Part shown: positions 9,180-19,770 of the stretch, piece by piece
Layout of the letters: every line of letters starts with the position of its first letter
How positions within the stretch are numbered: position 1 is the stretch's first letter
Assembly (NCBI RefSeq): GCF_030272615.1
Contig: NC_081415.1
Coordinates: 600,119,644-600,183,643, forward strand
Length of the DNA: 64,000 nt
Direction of reading: 5' to 3'
From: Cryptomeria japonica
Taxonomy: Eukaryota > Streptophyta > Pinopsida > Cupressales > Cupressaceae
The notes under the pieces: model-generated
Seen by the model: the letters and a program-made list of their open reading frames with translations, nothing else
Databases searched by the model: none
Told to the model about the DNA's origin: nothing
Translations under genes and position numbers: made by a program

Positions 9180-12100
9180 TCATTCATGAAAATGTTCAGG
9201 AAGAGTGTCAAGTCTCCCATCATTAGGTGCCTTAAAAAGGTTTTCACCCTCAGATGCGTCCTTTATTTTTACTTTTTTGGGATCCATTGCTGCCATTGAC
9301 TGGTTTTCAACATTAGATTCATTATGTGATTCATTTTTGCGACTGAGAGACTTGGCACTCCCTGAAGAACAGACGTCGGTATGCGGTTCACTGGTAGAGT
9401 CTGTTCCGGGATTTACGGTGCATAGGTAGTGGATAATAGATTCATCATCTGGAAAAATTGGGATATCATGAGTCTCAGGTTCAGTCCAGTCGATGAGATC
9501 AGGGAAGACAAGTAGTAAGGAATCATGGGGTGGGTCAAGTTCAGCTACTGTAAGTGTTAGAATAGAGTTATCATCGTGATGGGTCCTGTTTTTAAAGAAA
9601 TTTAGGGTTTCATCGAGGTCTTCGATGGTATCATCTTCTACATAGACTTGTTCGTAATATTGCTGTTCGCTTTCCTGAACGTCATAGATATGTTGTGGTC
9701 CAAATTCAAGAGGTCTATCTTCTGCGTTATGTTCTTCTTGAGAAATGGATATGAAATCAATATCATCTGGGATATTTGTAGTAGTATCTGAACAGGTACC
9801 CCATTCATATTCATTTGAATCGGTCTCATAGGCATCATCCCAAATTCTATCTCTGTTGTAGACAGGTATGTTGTATGGCGAAAATAAATCTTCGATGATA
9901 GATACTATTTTGACATTTTGTGTGGATTCTGTATCTGATCCATCTTCTACATTCTGGATTTGTTCATATATTGTGCTTCCTCGGGGAGGAATGATGGGTG
10001 CTTGTGATGATAGGATTGGTTCTTGAGCCACTGGTGTGTGAATATGAACCACTGCTGCAGATATGGCCTTCTTATGATTCAGAAGCTTTCCCTGATGTAT
10101 CTTCTGATCTTGGCGTTCTCTTGCCTTACGGATTGTTTCTGCTGATTCAAAGAGAGTTTCCTGCCATGATTCTTCCTTGTATTTCATCTTTTCTTTCCAT
10201 TGAGGTTTTGTATTTGTATGTGGTGGCCTTTTTAATAGGAAAGTGAATTTAGAACCTAATCCTGCCTTATTTCTACTAGGTTGTGAAGGAAGATCTATAG
10301 GTTCAGTGACTCCTTCTTGGCGTTTCCCAATAGGTCCTTTACCGCCATATCCCATTTGTTTCATGATCAGGTAGCCTTTTCCATATAAGTGTGTTGGTAG
10401 AACAATGTCTAGAGCAGCCGCTCTATTAGCTTCTTCTTCATCTTTGTATAACCAGTTAAGAACATCTTTATCTTCTAATTCATGTGCTAGAGTCCCTAAT
10501 TGGATGAAGGTACCATTAAATTTAGTTATGGGCTGAGTTGCCTGATGTATTGATAGAGTAGGTAAACCATGTGATCTAGGTGATGTTGGCAATTTGGTTA
10601 AACACAAAGGCTCCATAGAGTATTCGCCCATGCCTTGGTCTTTGATTTGCATTTTCTGTTTGAAATCTCCCCATAAGGAGTTGGATTTTGCTATTGGTGG
10701 ATCAGGTGTCGAAGACTGTTGCTTTTCTCTGTTATAAGGAACCAAACTGTCTTGGGCTGCCCCCATGGTATTGCAATGTTGAAATGGATTGTGATCAGCT
10801 GATATGGAGATTTCCTGTCCATCATAAGGAAATTTGACACACTGGTGGTATGTAGAAGGTACTGCTTGCATTTCATGTATCCAGGGTCGGCCTAGTAAGA
10901 TATTATAAGTGAGATCAATATCTAAAACTTGACATATAGTATCCTTTTGCACGGGGCCTACCTGAATAGGTAATATCACTGTTCCTTTAGAGGACCGTTC
11001 CTCATCATCATATGCCTTTATGGTAATCTTTTTACAAGGATCAATAGATTCTTCTGAGAAACCTAGTGCACGGATAAGCTTTAAAGTACATATATTAAGT
11101 CCGGCTCCTCCATCTATTAAGACTCTTTTGACACGGTGTTTGCAAACAATGACTTCAATATGTAAAGGAGTATTATGCAGATGACTCAATGAAGTATTAT
11201 CATGCTCTGAGAAAGTGAGGTTATGAGACTCTGTCATGTGGGCCACCATAGCTTGGAATTTGTCTATATCCAGATTTTGAGGTACATTTGTTTCTAAGAG
11301 CGCTTGCTCTAATATGTCTTTGTGTCTTGGAGATAGTTTTAACAATTCCAGGATAGATATCTGAGCCGGAGTTTTTCGCAGTTGAGTAACTAAGTCGTAT
11401 TGGATTTTGGGTGTGGTGGTTGGAGGTGCAGTATGCCCCTTTAAGACATATTTCTGGGTCCGGGTTGTTACATTGACAGATTCATGATCACGTTTATCTC
11501 GAATGGTTATAACATTGACTTGATGGTCTTCAGCTGATATGTGATTGATTGTGTTGTTGTAGATGTGATTTATACGAGCTCCGCGGGTATCGTTTGAAGT
11601 CGATGCTCCATCTTTATAATTTGGTAAAGGATCTTTGAAGGCTTCGTGATCATTATTTGTTTTGAGACCATCCACTGTTAAGTCCCCTCGATCAATCATG
11701 TCTTGGATTATGTGTTTCAATCTCATGCACTCGTTTGTTCTATGACCTTTGTTTCGATGAAAATCACAATAATGGGAATCATTCCACCAAGGTGGTTTGA
11801 TCGGGGGTTCATAATTGTTGATTGGAGGTAAAGAAAGAACCTTGTTTGCTAACAGCTCTCTAAATGTGGACTCTAATGATTGGCCCAATGGTGTGAAAAT
11901 ACGCTTATGGAAATTGTTGGTGTTGTTGCGTGAATTGTTGTTAGGCCCTGGATTCAGATTTTTGTTTTGATTATCGTTGGCATTGTTGGTGTTGAGTTGT
12001 CCTTGAGTATTGTTGGGTGTATTGGGAGTAGCATTTTTAGGATTTTTCGTATTCTGAGTATTTCCTGATAAAGCAAGCACTGGCTGTTTAGATTTAGGAT

Positions 12101-13319
12101 CATCGGATTCATTGTTGCCGTTGTTTTTATTTCGAGTCCAAAATCGGGCTTTGTCTAGGTTGGTATTGTTTTGGTTATTGTAGTTTGATGAGTTCGTTCC
12201 TTCTTTGTAGAATTTGAGTGTTCCCTTTTTGACACAAGCTTCCTCTACTTGGATGCCATTTTCAATTAACTTGTCAAAAGATGGGATGCATTGAAGTTTG
12301 AGTCTATAACTCATTTCCCCATTCAAGTTATGAATGAAGATTTCCATTTTCTCTCTTTCAGGAATATCGCGAGGATATCTTGACACCATGCGTCGCCAAC
12401 GTTGAAGGAATAACATGAATGTTTCATTGTTCTTTTGTTTGGTGTTGCAGATATCTAACATGGTTATGGCATGTTGGATGTTGTAAGAATAATGGGTGAT
12501 GAATTTGTTGACTAATTCGTCAAATGATCTAACAGGTGGTGTAATCTTGGATAACCATTCCATTGTTTGTCCTCCCAGGCTTCTTGGGAATAACCTCATC
12601 AGATACGTGTCATTATGAGCAAATTCAAGACTCATAGTACAAAATTCTCGAACATGATCTCGAGGATCACCTTTCCCATCATATTTATCAAATTTAGGAA
12701 TGTCTGAGTTTGGAGGAAAAGGTATCATGTTTAAGCTTCTGTCAAATGGATAAGGACAGATTTCGTTTATAGAATACCGTACGGTTGTCCCTTGTTGCAT
12801 ATCATGCATTTGTCTTTGCAACATTTGCATTTGTTGAGTAAGAGCAACCAAAGGCGCATTATCTTGCCGAGGGAAGAGTTCCTCCCTTGGATTTGTTCTC
12901 ATTTGAAAAGGTGTAGCAAATGGTATGTGTTGTTCGGGGGTTTCGAACATAGGTACTCGCATTTCTGGTATATGTTGTTCTGGAATACGTTGTTCAGGTA
13001 TGCGAGTCTCTTCTTCCCTTTGTTGTTCTTGATATGTGTATTGTTGAGATCCTGTTTGAAAGACATTTGCGTCGAAATCTTCAGGAATTTTGACACCTTT
13101 GCTTGTAAGCATAAGCAGATATTTTTCTTTGTCATTTTCCATGAGTTTTTCAATGAGTTTTTGGAATGAAGGATTTTCTTGGCATTCCTGAAGAATTGCA
13201 TCAGTAATTTCAGGATCTTCTGAAGATGGAACTTCAAAAGGATTTGATAACCTGCGATTCATACTTGATTCCGCGGGTGTCTCGCTTTGTTTGTTTCGTT
13301 GAGAGCGAGTGACAGGCAT
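9180..13319 (-). CDS. Gag-protease polyprotein with G-patch
   Basis: An intact frame of about 1379 codons. I start at the ATG at 13319 (MPVTRSQRN). The open frame runs 11 codons further upstream, to another ATG at 13352. The retrotransposon gag domain lies near residues 200-370 (PKFDKYDGKGDPRDHVREF, LFPRSL, WLSK, FITHYS, MLFLQRWR). An Asn-rich linker follows. A knuckle-like CDFH..KGH.TNEC is near 515. Aspartic protease is near 735 (VLIDGGAGLNIC, later YNILLGRPWIH); it has D-G-G where D-S/T-G is common, as usual in Tat elements. A G-patch-like motif (GYLIMKQMGYGGKGPIGK...GLG) is near 975-1015. An acidic tail ends at TGA 9180-9182, with pol continuing in the same frame. It forms particles and cleaves the polyprotein. 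Confidence 0.92.
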   Translation of the reverse strand: MPVTRSQRNKQSETPAESSMNRRLSNPFEVPSSEDPEITDAILQECQENPSFQKLIEKLMENDKEKYLLMLTSKGVKIPEDFDANVFQTGSQQYTYQEQQREEETRIPEQRIPEQHIPEMRVPMFETPEQHIPFATPFQMRTNPREELFPRQDNAPLVALTQQMQMLQRQMHDMQQGTTVRYSINEICPYPFDRSLNMIPFPPNSDIPKFDKYDGKGDPRDHVREFCTMSLEFAHNDTYLMRLFPRSLGGQTMEWLSKITPPVRSFDELVNKFITHYSYNIQHAITMLDICNTKQKNNETFMLFLQRWRRMVSRYPRDIPEREKMEIFIHNLNGEMSYRLKLQCIPSFDKLIENGIQVEEACVKKGTLKFYKEGTNSSNYNNQNNTNLDKARFWTRNKNNGNNESDDPKSKQPVLALSGNTQNTKNPKNATPNTPNNTQGQLNTNNANDNQNKNLNPGPNNNSRNNTNNFHKRIFTPLGQSLESTFRELLANKVLSLPPINNYEPPIKPPWWNDSHYCDFHRNKGHRTNECMRLKHIIQDMIDRGDLTVDGLKTNNDHEAFKDPLPNYKDGASTSNDTRGARINHIYNNTINHISAEDHQVNVITIRDKRDHESVNVTTRTQKYVLKGHTAPPTTTPKIQYDLVTQLRKTPAQISILELLKLSPRHKDILEQALLETNVPQNLDIDKFQAMVAHMTESHNLTFSEHDNTSLSHLHNTPLHIEVIVCKHRVKRVLIDGGAGLNICTLKLIRALGFSEESIDPCKKITIKAYDDEERSSKGTVILPIQVGPVQKDTICQVLDIDLTYNILLGRPWIHEMQAVPSTYHQCVKFPYDGQEISISADHNPFQHCNTMGAAQDSLVPYNREKQQSSTPDPPIAKSNSLWGDFKQKMQIKDQGMGEYSMEPLCLTKLPTSPRSHGLPTLSIHQATQPITKFNGTFIQLGTLAHELEDKDVLNWLYKDEEEANRAAALDIVLPTHLYGKGYLIMKQMGYGGKGPIGKRQEGVTEPIDLPSQPSRNKAGLGSKFTFLLKRPPHTNTKPQWKEKMKYKEESWQETLFESAETIRKARERQDQKIHQGKLLNHKKAISAAVVHIHTPVAQEPILSSQAPIIPPRGSTIYEQIQNVEDGSDTESTQNVKIVSIIEDLFSPYNIPVYNRDRIWDDAYETDSNEYEWGTCSDTTTNIPDDIDFISISQEEHNAEDRPLEFGPQHIYDVQESEQQYYEQVYVEDDTIEDLDETLNFFKNRTHHDDNSILTLTVAELDPPHDSLLLVFPDLIDWTEPETHDIPIFPDDESIIHYLCTVNPGTDSTSEPHTDVCSSGSAKSLSRKNESHNESNVENQSMAAMDPKKVKIKDASEGENLFKAPNDGRLDTLPEHFHE

Positions 13320-13320
13320 T

Positions 13321-13707
13321 TCAATAGAAACTTTCAGTGATGAAAGGAACAAAGTCCTCGTTGATGTTTTGCTCTGGCGTTGGTGGTTCTGGTCTAGGTG
13401 TGTTATATGTGATGCACTCGTCGGGCAGGAATGCTGGATTGATTTTTCCTCCGCAGTTTATCTTTTGATTAAAAGCAGACTTTTGACAGTATGCTCTTGT
13501 TTTCAGGGGTTCTTTGTCAAATTCGCTGGATTTGTTTTGGATATAACGTTTGACGTGATAAAGAAATACCCGATGGGATTTGAAGAGTTGACGATTGATG
13601 TATAAAAATTTATTTCTCTTGATGAATTTGGAAAAGCTTGGTTGCTGTTTCTTTAACGTGATGTTGCGATAGAGGTTCTTCTTTCTCAGAATAAGGCGAT
13701 TAGTCAT
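13321..13707 (-). CDS. Small upstream ORF abutting gag (128 aa, unknown)
   Basis: This minus-strand frame is basic and Asn/Phe/Lys-rich in its N-terminal two thirds and Pro/Glu-rich at its end (PRPEPPTPEQN). Its TGA is separated by one A from the gag ATG at 13319, and it is in a different frame from gag. Similarity to known ORF1 proteins of Ogre/Tat elements is not visible to me. It could be a real leader peptide or a chance open frame. The tight stop/start junction is the main reason to list it. Confidence 0.3.
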   Translation of the reverse strand: MTNRLILRKKNLYRNITLKKQQPSFSKFIKRNKFLYINRQLFKSHRVFLYHVKRYIQNKSSEFDKEPLKTRAYCQKSAFNQKINCGGKINPAFLPDECITYNTPRPEPPTPEQNINEDFVPFITESFY

Positions 13708-14182
13708 GCATGAGTGATCAATGATTTCCTTTGATTGATTTGGACTCAGTTAATTCTTGTTTTAGAAATTTTCAAATTTTACTTTATCAGAATGAAGGTT
13801 TAGCTATCCCTTCACGATAAAGCGCGTCAAATGATATGGATAAGAGTTTCCCGATCTGGAAACTGAATTTGACAATTTGGAAAATTTCTAGACAAGTGTT
13901 TTAGAGATGAGATCCGTAAGATATTTAAAGGATTGAATTGACACTGATGATGACAAGTTTCCGGATTATGATAGAAAAGACGTCCTCTAATGCTTGATTC
14001 GTTTTCAGATTCAGACAACCTTGTTTGACGCAAATTTGACTTGAAAAATAGTTTTATGGCTTTGTTTCTGTCACTCTGATTTGATGAAAAACGTGTTTTG
14101 ACGAAAAACTGTGTTTGAAATATTTTTGAGATTTTCAAAAATTTTGGTTTTTTCAACTCTCTGTTTTTCTCCTTTTTCTCAC

Positions 14183-14672
14183 GCGCTAAAACAGTTGTTC
14201 TATGCGCTAGCAAATTACTTCAATGCGCTAAGAATAAGTACCTACGCGCTACTCTGCCCCTGGTTACGCGCTAAACAATTGATTCTGGAAAATTTTGTGT
14301 GGTTGACTGTGAAATATGTACGCGCTAAACTGTATTTTCTAAGCGCTACCTGGTTTGGTGGATGCGCTAAAACAGAGTTTCAACGCGCTAAAAGGTTTGT
14401 TAGACGCGCTAAAATAGATTTTGTTGCGAAATTTTCTCGAAATTGATGCGCTATACTGTGATTTTAACGCGCTAACTGGTTTAGTTGATGCGCTAAAACA
14501 GAGTTTCAACGCGCTAAAAGGTTTGTTAGAAGCGCTAAAACAGACTTTTCTGAAATTTGTTGCGAAATTTTCTTGAAATTGACGCGCTATACTGTGATTT
14601 TTACGCGCTAGTTTGTTCTTCAGATGCGCTAAAACAACTGTTTGACGCGCTAATATGTTGTTCGCACGCGCT
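14183..14672 (-). repeat. AGCGC motif array with 21-bp period, leader array 1
   Basis: On the plus strand GCGCTA (TAGCGC on the transcribed minus strand) starts at 14183, 14204, 14225, 14246, 14268, then 14322, 14343, 14364, 14385, 14406, 14448, 14469, 14490, 14511, 14532 and 14584, 14605, 14626, 14647, 14668. Within blocks nearly every step is exactly 21 or 42 bp (one is 22), while the 15-16 bp between motifs varies. Confidence 0.9.
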
Positions 14673-15862
14673 AGACTGCCTGGATTTTTCCTCTTGGCGT
14701 TTTTATGATGTTTTTGATTTTGTTGAGAGATTTATCAGGTAGGATGGATGATTTTCTAAAATACAAAATGTAAACACGGCATACAAAGTATAATCATTTT
14801 ACTTAATCTAACATAAAGTGTATGTTCTGTCGAGGATGTTTTCGAATCCCCAATGTTTTAACAGGTTGGATACAAGATAAATACTTCAGAAAGACTCTTT
14901 ATTCAAGGGTCATAAGCAACATCATAGCTCACTAGTCTCGATACTCCGTCAGCTCAAACAGCCGTGTCACCCCCTAGAGGGCGCCCGTTTTTTTGCCTTT
15001 TGCCAGAAGTTAACCCAAAGTGAATTGCTTCATAGTTGAGTAGTTATCTTGGGAGATATATGGTGAGTAATCTTGTGGGCGGATTCTTCCCCACCCTTGC
15101 ACTATGATGTTACAAATGTTTGGATACTGACTCAGCTCAAAGTTTCTAATGCTAAGGTTCTTAATCAGGCTTCCTGTTCGGCCGTCAGTGATAAACTCCC
15201 TAAGGAGGCTTCCCAACCTTTAGAACAAAGGCTTTACGTATCTCGAGGATACTGGGGGAAGGCTAATCGCTGCGCGCAACCATTGAAAAGGACTTTCGTC
15301 ACTTTCCACATTTTATTATAGTGGGTTGGAATTCTTGGCGTCAAAGCCGTTCCCCACTTAGGTCGTTCCCTTCACACCGGCCATAAACGGCTTTAAGAGT
15401 TGAGTGCAACTCCTCGGGAAGGCAGGCCTGCTAAAGGATTTATTGTTTGAATAAAAGAAAGCATAAGAGTGGTTTGGCTTTTTGGTCACCCAGTTATGGG
15501 GAGAGCATATACCTTCCACTTTCGAGACAAGGCAATCAAGTTGTTCTTTTTAGCCTTCAAGACAATGATTTGCTAACTTCTATTTCGAGATGTTGCTCCA
15601 ACAAGCATGATGTTCTTTTTAACCTTTCATAGCAATGATTGTTTAATCTATGAAAAATAGATCGTCAACAAAGCAAATTTCGATATTCGAGGTCAACGAA
15701 AAGAAAAACGTTTTGCTTGTAAAACAAAATCTCCTTGCTTTTCCTGCAAGAAATTTGTTAAAAATCCTGCAAAAGAAATTGGTTAGTTTGTTTCGGGGGA
15801 CTTCCACAAGTCTAAAATTATTTGTTCGGTTACACAATCCTTTTGTGGGTTTTGTTTTTGAT

Positions 15863-16411
15863 GCGCTACAGAACAAACTGTACGCGCTACAATATTCGAT
15901 GGATGCGCTACTGTCCCGCTTGTATGCGCTATCCTGTTCCTCCGAAGCGCTACTTTGTGGCTTTGATGCGCTAATTTATGGTCTGGTATTTCAGTGACCT
16001 GTTTTTCGGGATTTTTGGAATTTAATGCGCTAACTGTCCGTTTGGATGCGCTGGAAGATTTAGTCTAAGCGCTTTTATATTGGGCCGATGCGCTAATCTG
16101 TAAGGTAGAAGCGCTGATCTGTGTTTCGGGTTTTCTCGGAAAATGGTGGATTTCTATGCGCTAACTGTTTGCTGAGACGCGCTAGTATAGGAAGGTGAAG
16201 CGCTATAGCTGTGGGTATATGCGCTAATCTGTCATGTAGAAGCACTAATCTGTGTTTCGCCGGCGTCGACACCTACAGGAAAATATGTTAAATAGTATCA
16301 TGCACTAAAGAACAGGTTTAACGCGCTAAGACAGAGAGCCCACGCGCTAAACAGTAGGCTAGAAGCGCTAAACTGTTCGGCGGATGCGCTAACTTATGTC
16401 TTTGACGCGCT
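15863..16411 (-). repeat. AGCGC motif array with 21-bp period, leader array 2
   Basis: Four blocks of five or six motifs, each with exact 21-bp steps: 15863-15968, 16027-16111, 16158-16242 (last motif degenerate) and 16323-16407. The blocks are separated by 47-81 bp. It ends about 70 bp before the primer-binding site. Confidence 0.9.
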
Positions 16412-16478
16412 AATTCTAGTTTCCCGCGTACCTGCAAAAGTCTGCAAATTCAAAAAACGATAGGTTATTGGGGTGCGG

Positions 16479-16496
16479 GCCCCACGGTGGGTGCCA
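16479..16496 (-). promoter_or_regulatory. Primer-binding site of the Tat element
   Basis: On the minus strand, four bases after the 5' LTR, TGGCACCCACCGTGGGGC begins with the TGG complementary to a tRNA CCA end. The tRNA was not assigned. Confidence 0.8.
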
Positions 16497-16500
16497 GAAA

Positions 16501-17964
16501 TGTATGTGGGAAAAGTGGGTTGTTAGAATTAAAATGTGAAAAATATGTAAAATACCAATCCACACACACACACAGGACTTCTTGATGCAAGCTATGGAGT
16601 AACGATGCGTTACTCAGCTTCCCAAGGAGGGTCCCATGGTTCTCTATCTCACAATGTCCCTCAAACCAATGTTTTGCTCTCAGATTACTGAGCAAAATGG
16701 TTTAGGGATGGCAAATATGAGAACGAGAGAGATCTTAACTGATCTTAGTATGAGATGTGTTATAAACTAGATGAGATGCTAGAAATGCAACAAACTAAAT
16801 GATAAGATGACGAGGTTAGTATGAAGATTATCCTAGCATACTATATTTACTCTATGATTGAGCTAAAATGATAAATAAACTACTTTAGCATGCATGTTCA
16901 TGATTAATTCTGATCTAAAAGAGGCTAAATGATGAGCATATATAAAATGAAAGCTTGAAAGTATTTGAGCATAAGTATAATGCTTCAAATTTGAAAGATG
17001 ATTGTTAAGAATGGAGGAATGAGAGCTCTATTTATAGCACAAACAGGGCAATGGATGGTCAGGATTAAAAGGTTTAATCAAGGGCCAGGTTTGAAAGTTG
17101 AGGATCCATGTGCACAATTTGTACCAATGAAATGGTGACAAGTGTCAACATAGGATTGGGTTGAGAGAAGAGGTTGGAAGCATTAAAGGCCTGAGAAGAC
17201 CTCATGGTTATCTAAAGGCTAAGGGTCAAGTCTAAGTTAGGATTACCCATTGGATTAAGAGTTAATCCAAGGATAAACCTTTGTGCAAATGATTAAGAGA
17301 TAATCATGGTCAAAGCATTAATGACCTGATGAGACCCTTGGGTTGGGTAGAGGTTGAGTCAAAACAAATGTTTTAACCATGTGGGAGGATTTGAATTAAC
17401 CATTAATGGTTATTGGAGACTTTGGGGATTAAGTGGTTGAAGGTTGGAAGCCTTCAATGGTTTTCAAAGACTTTAGGGTTTTAGTGGTTGAAGGTTGAAA
17501 ACCTTCAATGGTTATCCAAGACTTTGGTCCATTTGAGAAGTGACCTCCCTTTGCTTAGGGATGTGACAAAGTTTAGAGGAGGGTTAGGTTAATTAGAATC
17601 GATTAGAAGATTCTAGAAGGGGTTAGGAAGGGGTTTGGGATTTTGCAAGTGGATGAGGGGATAATAGGATTTAATTGAATTATTTGATTTTCATTCAATT
17701 TGGTTGCAATTTGGAGAAATTAAATAAATATGATTTATTCAATTTAGGATAACTATTTAATTAAATTTGAATTTAATTAAAAGTGGCTAGGGGGATTTAA
17801 TTGAATAAAATGATTTATTCATTAAATGGTATAGTGAATTTAATCAAGTGATTTACTTAATTAAATAGAAGAATGTGGATAATTTAATTAAATTGGATTT
17901 AATCAAATAGAAAAATGAACATAAAATATTCATTTAGGAATGTGGTCATTTTTATACGTCTACA
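16501..17964 (-). repeat. 5' LTR of the Tat element (complete)
   Basis: 1464 bp, bounded by TG...CA on both strands. It starts (minus) with TGTAGACG and ends with CCCACATACA next to the primer-binding site. It is 99.7% identical to the visible part of the left LTR. Confidence 0.93.
17029..17036 (-). promoter_or_regulatory. TATA box of the Tat LTR promoter
   Basis: The minus strand reads CTATAAATAGAGCTCTC, a good plant TATA box inside the 5' LTR. Transcription would start near 17000 and run through the primer-binding site to gag-pol. Confidence 0.65.
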
Positions 17965-19010
17965 GGTATCATATTTCACACTTCATAAATTTCACATAAA
18001 CTCTTACATCTTCACCAATGATTTTTCTTACTTATACATCCTCCGCACCATCTAAAAATATAATTTAGGTACACTCAAATATGACCCCACAAATGAAATG
18101 TGTAACTCGGAAAAGGTAAGCTCCAAATGTATACATTAACCATAAATTAGGTTTCAGATAAACCTAGCATATTACTAAACCTTGATCATATCATAACACA
18201 TTCTTGAACATTAAATATATAGGTCTAGATCAACCACAATTGAAGGAGCATATCATGTCGGCCAATTATCAATACCACTATCAAAACTTCTCAGTTTTAA
18301 CCTCTTAACCATTAGGGAGAGACTCAAAACTTAATCTAGACCAAAAAAAGGAATTCAAGTCCATTTACAACCTTCCTACAACATCTCCTAAATAGATCAG
18401 TAAGTTTTAGTGCAGAGGAACATCATTAATGAATTGGTAAACACTATGTAGATTTGACCAATTGTATTAAGTTATTATGATGAATACCATGCACCAAAGC
18501 ACCAACAACCATAAAAATCTTGTGATTGATCCAATACACTATGCTCAACATCCTCCAAAAGCCGCAATGTCGTATCAATCATTGCATTAAAATGCAGAGC
18601 ATTCTTGTGATCCAGCTGAAGCACTCGATATCAATAGACTGTGATTGAGAGATCGAACACTTATAACTTTTTGTACAAATCTTTACAAACTATAAACTAA
18701 TAGAATGATGCTTGACATACTTTAGAGAATGATTCCAAAACTGCACATCAAAATTATGCAAGACAAAAGAATGTGGAGTAAAATACCAGCACACAGTCAC
18801 AAGGAACCAAATTGTTCTGTACATGGACAAATTCCCTCAGACAACCAAACACAGTACTAAACTCAAACACCATAGAATTGACACCTAGAGCATGTAGAAT
18901 TTGACCAAGACAACCATATCATATGGAAAATGCAAGAATCAAATAAACCAATACATACCATATACTCCATACTATTTTCTCTAGAATAGTATAATGTTGT
19001 CAAGTTATTA
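17965..19010 (-). repeat. 3' LTR remnant of the old Copia element
   Basis: Aligns by eye with 22215-23230 at very roughly 80% identity (shared CACACTTCATAA, CATATCATAACACATTCTT and CAAGAATCAAATAAACCAAT). The Tat insertion removed its end. The upper limit is approximate. Confidence 0.6.
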
Positions 19011-19770
19011 TTTAAGTTGTCTTGTACATTTCTAATCACAGGAACAACTCATCTTAAATATCTTCAACACATACACACATCATCAAATACACCAGAATGT
19101 CTTCTATATCTTTGATCATTGGCTTAATTGCCGTCAAATTTCTTCAACGTATACACATACCATCAAATAAATCAATGACCTCAGCAGCTAATCCAATTAT
19201 CTCCTTATTGACAATACATATTTTCAGACATCAAGTTGACATCAATGACAAGACATATTGTGAACAAACATTTCCATTTACCCATACACAAATCTTCCAA
19301 CATCTATTTTCTGTCTCTCCCATCCAATCATTTTCATAAATCCTTACCCCATTCCATCTTATCATTCATTTCATATTTATTTACGATCACCCTATCAACA
19401 TATTTGAGCATACCTTCAACAACCACAATCCATTTTAACACTTATTTCAAGGGTTTCATCTAAAGAATGAGGTAAAAAATGACCAAGTATGGCATATATA
19501 CCATTTCTATCTATCCCATCAACTATGCACTCATTGATCAATTTATTTTAGCAAATTTTAAGACTTCTATTGTAATAGTGGTCACCCAAAAAATATTTAA
19601 TCCTCCACAAGATCTTTATTTTCTCTGGAAATAAGTAATTTAACTTTGTACTATCAGAACAACATCTTCACAATATCTTGGATTAGTTTGTTGAATAGTT
19701 CGACATCTTTGCTTATTAGGGGTTGTAAAGTTCTGCAGATAAACCTCCCCCTAAATTTTAATTGTTCAAT
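19011..19770 (-). other. Region between gag end and 3' LTR of the old Copia element
   Basis: AT-rich, with no readable domain on either strand. Short open frames here look random. Confidence 0.4.

Larger units (their letters stand above)
13708..16500 (-). other. Long 5' untranslated leader of the Tat element
   Basis: About 2.8 kb between the primer-binding site and the small ORF. No protein domain is seen on either strand. It contains two AGCGC arrays (14183-14672 and 15863-16411) and, between them, a less AT-rich segment (about 14880-15440) with no recognised identity. Such a long leader is typical of the Ogre/Tat group and may be partly spliced out; I could not pick splice sites with confidence. 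Confidence 0.6.
1..17964 (-). mobile_element. Tat-lineage Ty3/Gypsy LTR retrotransposon, nearly complete
   Basis: The sequence at 1-884 recurs at 17081-17964 without indels, which defines the two LTRs. Gag, protease, RT, a double RNaseH region and integrase all read on the minus strand. The 5' LTR is therefore the right one (16501-17964), and the left one is the 3' LTR, cut by the window edge. The full element would be about 18.5 kb. The domain order, the second RNaseH and the absence of a chromodomain place it in the Ogre/Tat group. Three mismatches in 884 bp of LTR indicate a recent insertion. The base after 17964 starts the candidate target duplication GGTAT, but its partner is outside the window. 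It carries an extra plus-strand gene and long non-coding arrays. Confidence 0.93.

Noticed and set aside
14880-15440. Possible captured gene or rRNA-like segment in the Tat leader
   Set aside because: Less AT-rich than its surroundings, but I could match it to no rRNA, tRNA or protein; kept only as leader sequence.
19097-19463. Short plus-strand frames in the old Copia 3' region
   Set aside because: AT-rich chance frames with no domain and no support from related copies.
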